A stretch of DNA of 44,474 nt, from contig DAOUOW010000005.1 in NCBI GenBank assembly GCA_030626475.1, positions 1-44,474 of the forward strand. Direction: 5' to 3'. Origin of the DNA: Chloroflexota bacterium (GTDB lineage Bacteria; Chloroflexota; Dehalococcoidia; E44-bin15). Position 1 is the stretch's first letter. Each line of letters opens with the position of its first letter. A program made the position numbers and the translations under genes. Of this stretch, positions 15,827 through 24,767 are shown in pieces. The notes under the pieces were generated by a model. That model was not told the origin of the DNA and ran no database searches. It worked only from the letters and a program-made list of their open reading frames with translations.

Positions 15827-16150
15827 CTAGTCGATCAGTCCAGAATCAAAGTAACGAATCCCCTTGCCACTTTTTATAGGGACTATTATTCCATTGTCCA
15901 CAAGCTCGTAGACCTTCTTCTCGATCAGGCTTTCCGACTTGCCAGTCGTTTTCGACACACGGGTTTTGATCTCTGAGCTGCTTAGGCTTCCGTCTGAAAG
16001 CTTACGTATCTGGCTTAAAATAGGGTCACTCTTAAGCTTCTGTCTAAGCCGGACTATCTCGTCTTGCCTTCCCATCTTGGTTAGTATTATCAGTTGATCA
16101 AGCTTACCCGAGATTTCTCTTAACAGCATCACAGTGTCTTCTTCAGCCAT
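15827..16150 (-). CDS. Small winged-helix protein, second gene of the HTH module
   Basis: A 107-residue protein. The frame opens 26 codons earlier, but ATG 16150 has AGGAGT 6 nt upstream and is preferred. Seen: an N-terminal amphipathic stretch likely to be a coiled coil (VMLLREISGKLDQLIILTKM, then DEIVRLRQKLKSDPI), then a winged-helix part with the recognition-helix region ISKTTG-like in VSKTTGKSESLIEKKVYELV and a wing IIVPIKSGKGIRYFD. This is the shape of a dimerising small DNA-binding regulator. It lies 4 nt from the first gene and 8 nt from the third. Base composition is visibly AT-richer than the flanking genes. Confidence 0.6.
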   Translation of the reverse strand: MAEEDTVMLLREISGKLDQLIILTKMGRQDEIVRLRQKLKSDPILSQIRKLSDGSLSSSEIKTRVSKTTGKSESLIEKKVYELVDNGIIVPIKSGKGIRYFDSGLID

Positions 16151-16154
16151 GTCA

Positions 16155-16544
16155 TTACTCCTGTGTGGCTTCTTCAAGTGCAGGCGGTCGCTTCTTTGTC
16201 TTTGGTTGTACTCGTTTCTTAAGCTCACTAATGTCTATACCTAGCTCTTCAAGTGTGAACAACGCTCTGTAATTGGGGTAGAACTTCGAAGGAGGCGTAG
16301 CGAGACCTGCCTCAACAAAATCCTGTGAATATCTACTTACTGTTGCCTGAGAAACTCCAGCTGCTTCAGCGACCTTCGCTTGTGCTCTGCTACCGTCTAG
16401 GTTTTTGTAGACCATAGCTTTGCCGTGATCATCTAAGACTTCATGGGCTCTGCTTTTTGTTGCTGAAGCAGCACTGGCTCTTAGATATGTCGCAATTTCA
16501 AACAATAACCTCTCAGCTGTGCTAATCTCATCCTCAGGAACCAC
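16155..16544 (-). CDS. Helix-turn-helix protein, first gene of the HTH module
   Basis: A 129-residue protein. The start is GTG at 16544, since AGGAGG lies 8 nt before it; a GTG three codons earlier is swallowed by the ribosome-binding site. Seen: an N-terminal helix AERLLFEIATYLRASAASAT, a middle AMVYKNLDGSRAQAKVAEAA, in which AQAKVAEAAGVSQATVSRY is a textbook helix-turn-helix, then a linker FYPNYRALFTLEELGID and a Lys-rich tail VQPKTKKRPP. It is likely a DNA-binding protein; no family name can be assigned. A promoter with 17-nt spacing overlaps the end of the upstream MEMO-AMMECR1 gene, so the three-gene module can be transcribed on its own. Confidence 0.65.
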   Translation of the reverse strand: MVPEDEISTAERLLFEIATYLRASAASATKSRAHEVLDDHGKAMVYKNLDGSRAQAKVAEAAGVSQATVSRYSQDFVEAGLATPPSKFYPNYRALFTLEELGIDISELKKRVQPKTKKRPPALEEATQE

Positions 16545-16569
16545 TTCAGTCACCTCCTTTTCTATACTC

Positions 16570-17892
16570 CTATTTATACCTCTTTACCTCAAACCTGTAA
16601 AGCTTGACCGGCTCGTCGGACATTAGCCCCGCCTTGGAGCGGCATATCTCTATCTGGTGCTCCACGCTGTCCACCCCCTCAAGGTCGGGCAGCAGCAGCC
16701 CCTTTCTCGCGCCACTCTCCACAATGACCCCATACCGCTTGTGGTCGAGGTCTGCCGTGCTCTCCACCGGCTCAGGGCTGGTGAGGACATCAACGCTGTA
16801 TTCCAGGTCGTCAAGCTCGGCGGGGGTCACCGGAGCGAAGCGGGGGTCTCGGGTTGAGGAGCTTATGGCGTTGGATATTATCTCCTCGGCAACATTGGCC
16901 TTCGTCGGCTCGAAGGTGCCGATGCAGCCGCGGAGCATGCCTCCCGTCTTCAGCGAGACAAAGACCCCGGCGCGCTCCATCATCTCCGGGGTGAGCTCCC
17001 CGGGACTGGGGGTCGTCCCGTTGCGGACGTAGCTCTCCACCGTGTCTCTTGCCAAGCGCACCAGGGGGTGCATCGGGCCGGGATTGCCCTGCTTCACCTC
17101 GAAGGAGGCGACCATGTAGCCAACACCGAACGGCCCCTCATAGGAGAGAACCTCGGATTTCACCTCAAGACCATCCAGGGCGCCAAGGAGAATGACGATG
17201 GAGCGCAGCCCGCACTCCCCGGCATTATTGACCAGCTCCTCATCCATAGTCATAATTCCCTTGACGTTGTAGTCTTCAATACACCTGACCAGCATCTTGT
17301 CGAAGACCTCGCCATCGGGGTGGTAGCCGGCGGGGGCGCCAGGGATGAGGCGGTGGGAGAGGTCGCCGCTGGCTACTATGGCAACGCGCCTGCCAATTTT
17401 CTCCGAGGCTCGCCTGAAAGCCTGCCCAAAGGCGAAATGGGTATCCAAAGGGAGCCAGGAGAAGGTCACGGGCACCAGGTTTGCCCCCTCCATGCCTTTA
17501 GCCAGGAAATAGATGGGAACCACAACGCCGTGATCCAGCTCGTAGGCCGTCTCGCCGATGGAGCTCAGCGGGATGCCAGCTGCTTTCACCTCCTCCTCCA
17601 GGGCAGCAACTGCCTCGAGGTCGTTATCAAAGTGGTAATCGAGGCCAGATGCCCCCCAGCTAAGCATATCCCCATGAGAGGACTTCGCTGTGGCCACCCC
17701 CATAGCGTTGTGGTGATAGACGCCATGAGGACTGATAATGAAAACTGTCTCCGGGCGATGCTGAGCCAGCCTTTCGGTGAGCCTCTTCATCGCCTCTGTT
17801 GTCGCCGAGATCTCCCCCTCCCTGCCACCGCCAACCTCCGGGACAAGGAGCGGGGGATGTGGCACGATACATCCGAAAACAATTCCTGCCAT
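16570..17892 (-). CDS. Fused AmmeMemoRadiSam system protein B (MEMO) and protein A (AMMECR1)
   Basis: A 440-residue fusion. Residues 1 to about 265 are a MEMO-type (LigB-like extradiol dioxygenase fold) domain: [19 protein letters not shown], then [30 protein letters not shown] and [13 protein letters not shown]. Residues 275-440 are the AMMECR1 domain: [54 protein letters not shown] and the C-terminal [11 protein letters not shown]-like [12 protein letters not shown], with the LRGCIG motif intact. In many bacteria these are separate genes next to a radical SAM enzyme; here the radical SAM gene is the upstream neighbour, 15 nt away. The reaction of the system is not established in bacteria. 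The MEMO His residues (HPP, PHG, DLSH) are present. Confidence 0.93.
   Translation of the reverse strand: MAGIVFGCIVPHPPLLVPEVGGGREGEISATTEAMKRLTERLAQHRPETVFIISPHGVYHHNAMGVATAKSSHGDMLSWGASGLDYHFDNDLEAVAALEEEVKAAGIPLSSIGETAYELDHGVVVPIYFLAKGMEGANLVPVTFSWLPLDTHFAFGQAFRRASEKIGRRVAIVASGDLSHRLIPGAPAGYHPDGEVFDKMLVRCIEDYNVKGIMTMDEELVNNAGECGLRSIVILLGALDGLEVKSEVLSYEGPFGVGYMVASFEVKQGNPGPMHPLVRLARDTVESYVRNGTTPSPGELTPEMMERAGVFVSLKTGGMLRGCIGTFEPTKANVAEEIISNAISSSTRDPRFAPVTPAELDDLEYSVDVLTSPEPVESTADLDHKRYGVIVESGARKGLLLPDLEGVDSVEHQIEICRSKAGLMSDEPVKLYRFEVKRYK
16573..16601 (-). promoter_or_regulatory. Internal promoter of the HTH module
   Basis: On the minus strand: TTTACA (16596-16601), a 17-nt spacer, TATAAA (16573-16578). 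Both boxes lie in the last codons of the MEMO-AMMECR1 gene; TATAAA encodes its final Tyr-Lys. Transcription would start near 16566, about 8-14 nt before the ribosome-binding site of the GTG at 16544. Confidence 0.6.
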
Positions 17893-17907
17893 TTCGTCAC
17901 CTCCAAA

Positions 17908-18924
17908 CTACCGTCTTATGTTGAGATCGGCGCCGCAAAAGCGGCACCGGGAATCCTCAAGCCCCACAGTGTCGGTATGATAGCTCATCCTGGCGATGTT
18001 CAGGTTGCCGCAAGAGTAGCAGACGGTATTTTCGCTCTCGTGACCAGGAACATTTCCTGTATAGACGAAGCGAAGCCCAGCCCTCTTCCCGATTTCATAG
18101 CCGCGCTCCAAAGCGGCTATCGGCGTCGGGGGCAGGTGAGCCATCTGGTGCTGGGGATGGAAGCGGGTCACATGCCAAGGGGTGAGCTCCCCCAGCTTGT
18201 CGCGAATCCAAATTGCGATGCTTTCAAGCTGCTCATCGTCATCGTTCATGGTGGGTATGATGTTGGTCACCACCTCAACATGCATCCCCCATTTCTCCCT
18301 GGCCCTCTCGGTTACCTCGAGGACCCCCCGCCAGCGAGCCACCTTAGCCAACTCCTGATAGAAGCGGTCGGTGAACCCCTTTACATCGACGCAGTAGCCG
18401 TCGAGGTAGGGACCGATCATGTCCAATCCCTCGGGGGTGATATAGCCGTTGGTCACGTAGACAGTGTACAGACCCTCTTCTTTGGCCAGCTTTGCCCCAT
18501 CGAGGGTATATTCCAGCCAGATGTTAGGCTCATTATATGTCCAGGCGATGCCCCCGCAGCCCTCACGCTTGGTGAGCTTGATCGCATCCTCAGCAGAGAG
18601 AGTCTTTGAGCTGCTCTTCAGCTCTGGGAGGTCAGCCCACGATATCTGCCAGTTCTGGCAGTGCTTGCAGTGAAAGTTGCACCCCCAGGAGCCCAGGGAA
18701 AAGACCTGGCTCCCGGGGAAGAAGTGGAACAGGGGCTTCTTCTCGATGGGGTCCACCGCCATCGAGGATATCTCAGCGTAGTTCAGGGCATAGAGCACGC
18801 CACCAATATTCTGGCGCACGCGGCAGACGCCCAGCTTGTCAGGATTGATACTGCAGCGCCACTGGCAGACATGGCACCTCACCCTGTCGCCTGGAAGCTT
18901 CTCATAGAGCAGCGCCTCCCGCAT
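17908..18924 (-). CDS. amrS: AmmeMemoRadiSam system radical SAM enzyme
   Basis: A 338-residue radical SAM protein of the AmmeMemoRadiSam type. The frame opens at Met 18936, but the Met at 18924 has GGAGG 6 nt upstream and matches the family start MREALLYEKL. Seen: an N-terminal Cys pair CHVCQWRC, then the cluster motif CNFHCKHC (C-x-x-x-C-x-x-C) near residue 75, GGIAWTYNEPNIW, VDVKGF, and a C-terminal Cys set CRFC. The cluster motif shows it can hold a 4Fe-4S cluster and cut SAM. It starts the long minus-strand run and is presumably co-expressed with the fused MEMO-AMMECR1 gene, completing the three-part system. The substrate is not known. Confidence 0.94.
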   Translation of the reverse strand: MREALLYEKLPGDRVRCHVCQWRCSINPDKLGVCRVRQNIGGVLYALNYAEISSMAVDPIEKKPLFHFFPGSQVFSLGSWGCNFHCKHCQNWQISWADLPELKSSSKTLSAEDAIKLTKREGCGGIAWTYNEPNIWLEYTLDGAKLAKEEGLYTVYVTNGYITPEGLDMIGPYLDGYCVDVKGFTDRFYQELAKVARWRGVLEVTERAREKWGMHVEVVTNIIPTMNDDDEQLESIAIWIRDKLGELTPWHVTRFHPQHQMAHLPPTPIAALERGYEIGKRAGLRFVYTGNVPGHESENTVCYSCGNLNIARMSYHTDTVGLEDSRCRFCGADLNIRR

Positions 18925-19121
18925 CCCTTCCTCCATATAGGAAGACTAATCCATGCTGACATTTTAACACATTTAGGGCAAGACGTAACCCAGCCTCGAC
19001 TTGACCACCCAGCTTCAAGTTGGTAGACTGGAAATACGCCCTCGATTGAGGAACGGTTGTGGACTTCGATTTAAGCAAGGAGATTTCCCATCGCCAGTTC
19101 AAGCCAGCAGGGAAATGAAGG

Positions 19122-19730
19122 ATGATCGTCATTGGTCTTACCGGAGGGATTCTAACTGGTAAGAGCACAGTATCTGAGATTCTGGCTCAGCGGGGAGCGG
19201 TTATCATCGATGCCGATAAGGTCGGGCATGAGGCTTATAGACCTCAAACCAAGGTTTGGCAGGGGGTGGTGGATGCCTTTGGCACCGGTGTTCTAAAGGA
19301 GAATGGGGAAATAGATCGCAAAAAGCTGGGTGAAATCGTTTTCCACGACCCCCAAGCTCTGGCTCGGCTCAATGAGATAATGCACCCCGCAATGCACTCG
19401 ATGATGAAGGAGGAGATCGAAAGGCTGCGCGGTGAGGGGGCTCAGGTGGTGGTGCTGGAAGCTGCTGTTCTCATCGAGGCCAACTGGACCGACCTTGTGG
19501 ATGAGGTCTGGGTCACAGTAGCCCCTGAGGAAACAGCGGTTAGGCGCCTTCAAGATAGGGGCGGGCTCAGTGAGGAACAGGCGAGAGCTCGCATCCGCTC
19601 CCAGATATCTTCAGAGGAGAGGGCAAAGCACGCCGATGTAATCATCGATACCAATTGCGATTTGGCTGAGGTCGAGGCCAAAGTGGAAGAGCTGTGGCAC
19701 AAGCTTGAGAGAGAGGGCGAAAAAGGATGA
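19122..19730 (+). CDS. coaE: Dephospho-CoA kinase
   Basis: A 202-residue P-loop kinase that performs the last step of CoA synthesis. Seen: the opening [19 protein letters not shown] (family norm is GGIGSGKS; here the P-loop is GGILTGKST, which keeps G-K-S/T), [41 protein letters not shown], and the lid region [15 protein letters not shown] with the catalytic Arg. Length is typical. It is translationally linked by ATGA to the following AAA+ gene. Two genes downstream is a CoA-type Nudix hydrolase, which gives a loose CoA theme, an inference only. Confidence 0.95.
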   Translation: MIVIGLTGGILTGKSTVSEILAQRGAVIIDADKVGHEAYRPQTKVWQGVVDAFGTGVLKENGEIDRKKLGEIVFHDPQALARLNEIMHPAMHSMMKEEIERLRGEGAQVVVLEAAVLIEANWTDLVDEVWVTVAPEETAVRRLQDRGGLSEEQARARIRSQISSEERAKHADVIIDTNCDLAEVEAKVEELWHKLEREGEKG

Positions 19731-20626
19731 GTGGCGAGGGTGTGAGGACGGTTTATCGTGAATACATGATCGAGGAATATATAGTAAGGGAGGAGCCTTT
19801 TTATCTTCCCCTCAGCGATGAGGTCGAGGTTTTTGAGGCTGCCTATGCCCAGAAGATACCGGTTCTGCTCAAGGGACCGACAGGCTGCGGCAAGACCAGG
19901 TTCGTGGAATATATGGCTTACAAGCTGGGCAGACCTCTCACCACAGTGAAGCCACGTTCCAAGCAGAGTCCCTCTGCCCCTGAGAGGGGAGGTATCCCGC
20001 TGGTCACTGTTGCCTGCCACGAGGACCTGAGCGCCACCGACCTGGTGGGGCGATATCTCCTCGAGGGGGATTCCACCAAGTGGGTCGATGGCCCCTTGAC
20101 CAGAGCAGTGAAAGCGGGCGCTATCTGTTATCTGGATGAGATCGTTGAGGCGAGAAAGGATACTACAGTTCTCATCCACCCCCTTACTGACCATCGCCGC
20201 ATCCTGCCCATGGAGAAAAGGGGGCAGATCATCGAAGCCAGCGGCAATTTCCTCCTCGTCATCTCCTATAACCCTGGTTACCAGAGTGCGTTGAAGGACC
20301 TCAAGCACAGCACCCGCCAGAGGTTTATCGCCATTGAGTTCGGCTACCCGACGCGGGAAGCGGAGAAGGAGATTGTAGAGCGTGAGAGCGAGGTCGCCCC
20401 GGAGATGGCCTGGGAGCTGGCCAAGCTGGGGGAGAAAGTGAGGAATCTCAAGGAACATGGCCTTGAGGAGGGGGTCTCTACCCGCCTCTTGATCTATGCC
20501 GCTAAGCTCATCAGGGACGGCATTCCTCCACGGCGGGCGTGTCAGGTGGCAATTGTATGGGCTCTAAGCGATGATGCTGAGGTGCAGCGCAGCCTGGAGG
20601 AAGTGGTAGCCACCATCTTCGAATAG
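19727..20626 (+). CDS. AAA+ ATPase of the NorQ/CbbQ/GvpN group (MoxR family)
   Basis: A 299-residue AAA+ ATPase. Seen: [19 protein letters not shown], Walker [14 protein letters not shown] near residue 50, [17 protein letters not shown], Walker [15 protein letters not shown] near residue 135, [15 protein letters not shown] and the sensor-1 [10 protein letters not shown] with the following [13 protein letters not shown]-like arginine segment. These are the marks of CbbQ/NorQ proteins, which work with vWA partners (CbbO/NorD) to remodel metalloenzymes such as Rubisco or nitric oxide reductase. The vWA partner lies two genes downstream. No Rubisco or nitric oxide reductase gene is in the window, so the client is unknown. 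The start overlaps coaE as ATGA. Confidence 0.93.
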   Translation: MSGEGVRTVYREYMIEEYIVREEPFYLPLSDEVEVFEAAYAQKIPVLLKGPTGCGKTRFVEYMAYKLGRPLTTVKPRSKQSPSAPERGGIPLVTVACHEDLSATDLVGRYLLEGDSTKWVDGPLTRAVKAGAICYLDEIVEARKDTTVLIHPLTDHRRILPMEKRGQIIEASGNFLLVISYNPGYQSALKDLKHSTRQRFIAIEFGYPTREAEKEIVERESEVAPEMAWELAKLGEKVRNLKEHGLEEGVSTRLLIYAAKLIRDGIPPRRACQVAIVWALSDDAEVQRSLEEVVATIFE

Positions 20627-20682
20627 CGGGCAAGCATTCAGGCCCCCCTACCATAATAGCCAAAAAAAGGAAGGAGATAGCG

Positions 20683-20955
20683 TTGAAGGAAATAAGATGC
20701 CCCGACTGCGGAAAGCTGCTTTCTTATGAGGGTCTGCCCCCGGAAAGTCCCGAATTGTGTGCCGACGTTTCCATCACCATCATCGAAAAGGGGACAGAGC
20801 CTGCCAAATACACAGAGTTCTGCCTTGATTGTGGAATAGTTCGACTTAAGAAACGGTGGGAGGAATTGGGTTGCCCCTTCACGATAGAGATGCCCGCTAA
20901 AGAGGCCGTGAGCGAAGAGAGTGTGATGAATTACATCGTAGAGGTCGTCGACTAA
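20683..20955 (+). CDS. Small two-Cys-pair (zinc-ribbon-like) protein
   Basis: A 90-residue protein starting at TTG 20683, supported by AGGAG 7 nt upstream; no in-frame ATG gives the Cys motif. Seen: CPDCGKLL near the N-terminus and FCLDCGI near residue 48, two C-x-x-C knuckles that would hold one zinc, then a polar C-terminal half ending in MNYIVEVVD. It sits between the AAA+ ATPase and the Nudix gene, all on the plus strand. The name 'zinc ribbon' is structural only. It could be an accessory protein of the NorQ/NorD-like pair. Confidence 0.75.
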   Translation: MKEIRCPDCGKLLSYEGLPPESPELCADVSITIIEKGTEPAKYTEFCLDCGIVRLKKRWEELGCPFTIEMPAKEAVSEESVMNYIVEVVD

Positions 20956-20990
20956 CAAAAAGGCTAGTTTCCTGAGCGTGTGGCGAGAGG

Positions 20991-21560
20991 ATGAAGGAAA
21001 GAATTAGACAGATACTCTCTCAGAGGGAGAGGCGCAATATCATCATCACCGATGCCCCTCTAGCCCCTGCCGCCGTTCTTCTGCCCCTCTATGAGAAGGA
21101 TGGGGAATACTACGTCCTCTTTACCAAGAGAACAGAGAAGGTAGCGTATCACAAGGGGCAGATCTGCTTCCCCGGAGGGGGGCAGAATAAGAGGGATAAA
21201 TCCCTGGAAGATACCGCCCTGCGGGAGACCTTTGAGGAAATCGGAGTTCGCCCTCAAGATGTTGAGATACTGGGGCAACTGGACAACATGGGCACCGTCT
21301 CCAGCAGTTTCCTCATCACTCCCTTTGTCGGCCTAATCCCTTATCCCTATGAATTCGTGGTCAATGAGGACGAAATAGAGGAGTTGGTTGAGGTGCCGAT
21401 ATCGGCGCTTCTGGATAAGAACAACTACCGGGAGGAGGTCAGGGTTCACCAGGGGCGAACTTATAGGGGCAGTTTCTATCACTACCAGGGCAAGGTGATT
21501 TGGGGAGCTACGGCAAGTATCTTAAACCAGTTTTTGAACCTCGTTTTTGCCAGCGATTGA
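20991..21560 (+). CDS. Nudix hydrolase, CoA pyrophosphatase-like
   Basis: A 189-residue Nudix protein. Seen: the CoA-type upstream box YYVLFTKRTEKVAYHKGQICF then PGGGQ, and the Nudix box from GGGQNKRDKS to LRETFEEIGV (G-x5-E-x7-R-E-U-x-E-E-x-G-U). The segment before the Nudix box is the NuCoA signature, so CoA or a CoA thioester is the likely substrate, cut to 3',5'-ADP and phosphopantetheine. It is framed by a two-Cys-pair protein and the vWA gene, all in the same direction with gaps of 20-35 nt, so an operon is likely. Whether it has anything to do with the ATPase/vWA pair is open. Confidence 0.9.
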   Translation: MKERIRQILSQRERRNIIITDAPLAPAAVLLPLYEKDGEYYVLFTKRTEKVAYHKGQICFPGGGQNKRDKSLEDTALRETFEEIGVRPQDVEILGQLDNMGTVSSSFLITPFVGLIPYPYEFVVNEDEIEELVEVPISALLDKNNYREEVRVHQGRTYRGSFYHYQGKVIWGATASILNQFLNLVFASD

Positions 21561-21581
21561 AAGTTCGACCGGAAGATTGAG

Positions 21582-24500
21582 ATGGAATATGACAGCCTTT
21601 CCTCGTTGGAAGCGGAACTGGGGCAGCTTTCTCCAGCAGTCCTAGCACAATTTCAACAAGCGGCTCCTGTGGCAAGGGAGCGTCTGTCGCCAGCGGAGTT
21701 CCAAGAGTGGGCTGGCGAGGGCATTGCCATCGCCCGGTCCTCCCTCCGAGCTTGGGAAGCAGCCTTAGAGTATTTCAAGGCGACACCTGAGGCGTTGGAA
21801 ACACTCCCCTACCCCCATTTCCTCTCCTGGGCCCAGGTGGGGAGGGAGCTTTCCCAGGAGTCCTCAGCCCTTTCCTCGGCTTACTTCCGGGCAAGCCCAA
21901 GAACCCTGCCCTTCCTTCCCCCGCTCCGCATCGGTGATTGGGTCAGGATAGGGAGAATCCTTTATCAAAACACCTGGCGCTCAAGCTCCCTGGGCTGCTC
22001 GTTCTTTGAGGCCAGCCCCAAGCTCCTCCGCTACCTAAAACTTGATGAGGTGGAGCAATTTGTCCACTTCCTTAGGTTCATGAGTGAGACATCTTACCAC
22101 CTGGCTACCGAGTGTTTGGCTCTGGCCGAGGAGGTCTTCCCCGGAATTAAAAGGGAAGATCGGGCCTCTTTCCTCGATCTGGCTCTGGTTCTGACTCGAA
22201 TCGCTCGCAGGGATGCCAAGACCTATTTCGCCTCAGGACCGAAAATTCTCTCTCGCATCGAACAGAGGGAAAGAAATAGGTTCCTTACCCTGGCCGGGGT
22301 GATCGCCGCCTCTGATGACAGCCACGTCGTCTCCTTCCTCTTCGATGGCTCTCAGGTTCTGGGTCAACTGGATGAGGCCCATCATGGCCGCTTGCTCAAT
22401 CTCTTCCAGGAGATATTGCCCATATCTTGCGCCGCCGCCATCGAATTCTTAAACAACAGCCCCACTTTGGTGGATAAGGTCGGAATCTCAGGCACAGAGT
22501 GCTGGCTTGAGGAGGGCAAAATAGTTCTTCAGAGGAATGAAGAGGCAGGGGAAGCATATTTTCGCCTCGAGTCAAGCAAAAGTGCACAGTTTTTGGAACG
22601 CTTATCCTCCAGAGTTGAGCTGGAGCAGGTGAAGGAAGTGCTGCGCATGTACTCCAAAGCACTCACAGGCAGGAATTCCCACATCCTTTGCACTGAGAAC
22701 TTGAAGGACAAGGGGATAGGATGGACCTCTGTGGAAAAGCCCTCCACAGAGGGGACCGGGCTTTATCTGCCACCCTTTGTCCAGAAATACGATACCAAGG
22801 GGCAGAACTTCAGCTGGTACAAAGTTATCGTCACCCATCAGGCAGGGCACCTTGAATTTGGCAGCTTCGATTTCTGCTTCGACAAGGAGGCAGGGCTCTT
22901 CCCCAACTGGCGCTTTGAGCTTGGTGGCGGCGATGGGAGCAGCCCCACTGACCTGAAGAGGTTCTTTGATCTTTTTCCCGATCGCAAGCTCGCTGCTGAC
23001 ATCTTCACCGCCGTAGAGGACAGCAGGGTGGATTATAGATTGAAGCGAGAATATGCCGGGATCAGGGTAACCTATGAACGGATTCAGCAGGAGGCCCTGG
23101 CACAGAGGCCGGCTCTCCCCTCCCTCCCCCTAAGGCGAGCATTCCTCGAGGTGCTGGTTCAAATGAGCCTCGATGACCTAGCCGAGGTCTCCTTTCCCGC
23201 TGACATGGAGCGCCACCTTCGCTCCGCGATTCATATTGGGAGCAAGGTCAAGTCTGTCCAGGCCACCGTGGAGGACTCCGCCGAGGCTACAATCAGGCTC
23301 TATATCCTGCTCTCGGCCATTCCTAACGAAGTGCGGAGCGAGGGTTGGAAAAATGCCGACCTCAGCCAGCTTTCCCAGGATGAGCCTGAGTTGTCCCTGG
23401 ATCAGTTTACCCAGCAGGGAGGAGCTGAGAGCAGTGAAATGCCCTATGAAAGCCCGCAGGAGGTAGAATTCCGCGGTGATTTCAAGCCGGAGCTTGTTCA
23501 ACTGCTAATGCGGTTGAGAAAGGATTACAGCCAAAAGGATACTCCGCCCTCGTCCCTTTCCCCCGAGGCGCTCAAGGAGCTAATAGAAAAGAGTGCCGAG
23601 ATCGAGATCGGCAACATCTCAGAAGGCGACCTCTTATCCTCCATCTCTTTCTACCTCAGCAATCTCCTGGATGAAGCGATCAAGCCTGTTTCCTTGCTTC
23701 CCGACCAGGAAAGAAAGGGCGAGCAGTTGGAGAGGGAATCGGACGAAAAAACTCTTGCCCCGGAGGAGCGGGCCTTCCTCTATGATGAGTGGGACTTTCG
23801 TGCCAATGACTATAAGCCCAAGTGGTGCCGGGTGCGGGAAAAAGCCGCAACAGAAGGCGGCACCGATTTCTTTGACCACACCCTGAAGAAGCATGCCCGC
23901 CTCGCTAGCGGCATCAAGAGACAGTTTGAGATGCTTGCCCCCGAGCTTTTCCGGAAGGTGAAGAGGCTGCATGACGGGGATGATTTCGACCTCGACGCCG
24001 TCATCGAGAGAATGGTGGAGAAGAAGGCCGGAATCACCCCCTCTGAAAAGGTCTACTGGAGAAGGAACAAGTTGGAAAGGGATGTCGCCGTGGTTTTCCT
24101 CCTCGATATGAGCGCCTCCACCTCTGAGGCCGTGGAGGAGGCCGAGCCCTTACCCGACCTCCCTGTGCAGTACTACGGTGACCCGAGGCGTTATGCTTCA
24201 TGGCTCAAGGCTCAGCACGAGCTGGGATCAAAGAAATTGAGGCAGATTATTGATGTCGAAAAGGAGAGCCTGGTTCTTTTAATCGGGGCATTGGAGACTG
24301 TCGGTGATAGGTATGGAATCTATGTTTTCTCTAGTTGTGGCCGCGATAACGTGGAATTCTTCGTCATTAAGGACATAAGAGAGGCTTTTTCGGAAGTGGT
24401 GAAAAGAAGGATCGACAGGGTAGCCCCCCTGCACGGCACCAGAATGGGCCCCGCCATCAGGCATGTCACCTCAAAGCTTGAAGCCGAGGAGGCCAGGACC

Positions 24501-24767
24501 AAGATACTGATCCTGATCAGCGATGGTCGCCCTCAAGATCAGGGCTATGGCAAGGATAGCATGGAGAAAGACTATGCCATCCACGATACAAAGATGGCTC
24601 TTTTGGAAGCCAAGCGAAAGGACATAATCCCCTTCTGCCTCACAGTGGACCAGGCAGGTCAAGACTATTTAAAAAAGATGTGCCACGACATTGGCTATGA
24701 GGTGGTATGGAACATCGAGTCCCTGCCCAAGCGTCTCGCTAACCTCTACCGAAGGTTGACCGTCTGA
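21582..24767 (+). CDS. Large NorD/CbbO-type vWA protein with N-terminal helical repeats
   Basis: A 1061-residue protein. The last 230 residues form a von Willebrand factor A domain with the MIDAS start VVFLLDMSASTSEA (D-x-S-x-S) near residue 842, then GTRMGPAIRH (the MIDAS Thr region) and ILILISDGRPQD. Before it, DRKLAADIFTAVEDSRVDYR near residue 475 is typical of NorD/CbbO. The first 350 residues hold about eight degenerate helical repeats of 35-42 residues, of the pattern W-x3-G...YF-x-A-S-P-x2-L, for example SAYFRASPRTLPFL and GCSFFEASPKLLRYL. Family members are usually 600-800 residues, so this one is long. It would partner the AAA+ ATPase at 19727. Its end overlaps the convergent MFS gene by 22 nt. 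Confidence 0.88.
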   Translation: MEYDSLSSLEAELGQLSPAVLAQFQQAAPVARERLSPAEFQEWAGEGIAIARSSLRAWEAALEYFKATPEALETLPYPHFLSWAQVGRELSQESSALSSAYFRASPRTLPFLPPLRIGDWVRIGRILYQNTWRSSSLGCSFFEASPKLLRYLKLDEVEQFVHFLRFMSETSYHLATECLALAEEVFPGIKREDRASFLDLALVLTRIARRDAKTYFASGPKILSRIEQRERNRFLTLAGVIAASDDSHVVSFLFDGSQVLGQLDEAHHGRLLNLFQEILPISCAAAIEFLNNSPTLVDKVGISGTECWLEEGKIVLQRNEEAGEAYFRLESSKSAQFLERLSSRVELEQVKEVLRMYSKALTGRNSHILCTENLKDKGIGWTSVEKPSTEGTGLYLPPFVQKYDTKGQNFSWYKVIVTHQAGHLEFGSFDFCFDKEAGLFPNWRFELGGGDGSSPTDLKRFFDLFPDRKLAADIFTAVEDSRVDYRLKREYAGIRVTYERIQQEALAQRPALPSLPLRRAFLEVLVQMSLDDLAEVSFPADMERHLRSAIHIGSKVKSVQATVEDSAEATIRLYILLSAIPNEVRSEGWKNADLSQLSQDEPELSLDQFTQQGGAESSEMPYESPQEVEFRGDFKPELVQLLMRLRKDYSQKDTPPSSLSPEALKELIEKSAEIEIGNISEGDLLSSISFYLSNLLDEAIKPVSLLPDQERKGEQLERESDEKTLAPEERAFLYDEWDFRANDYKPKWCRVREKAATEGGTDFFDHTLKKHARLASGIKRQFEMLAPELFRKVKRLHDGDDFDLDAVIERMVEKKAGITPSEKVYWRRNKLERDVAVVFLLDMSASTSEAVEEAEPLPDLPVQYYGDPRRYASWLKAQHELGSKKLRQIIDVEKESLVLLIGALETVGDRYGIYVFSSCGRDNVEFFVIKDIREAFSEVVKRRIDRVAPLHGTRMGPAIRHVTSKLEAEEARTKILILISDGRPQDQGYGKDSMEKDYAIHDTKMALLEAKRKDIIPFCLTVDQAGQDYLKKMCHDIGYEVVWNIESLPKRLANLYRRLTV

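Noticed and set aside
17068-18609. A 513-codon plus-strand open frame
   Set aside because: It lies antisense to two clear genes (MEMO-AMMECR1 fusion and radical SAM). The product has no recognisable motif, and long antisense frames are expected in GC-rich coding DNA.
19550-20458. A 302-codon minus-strand frame
   Set aside because: Antisense to the AAA+ ATPase gene, which carries all expected motifs.
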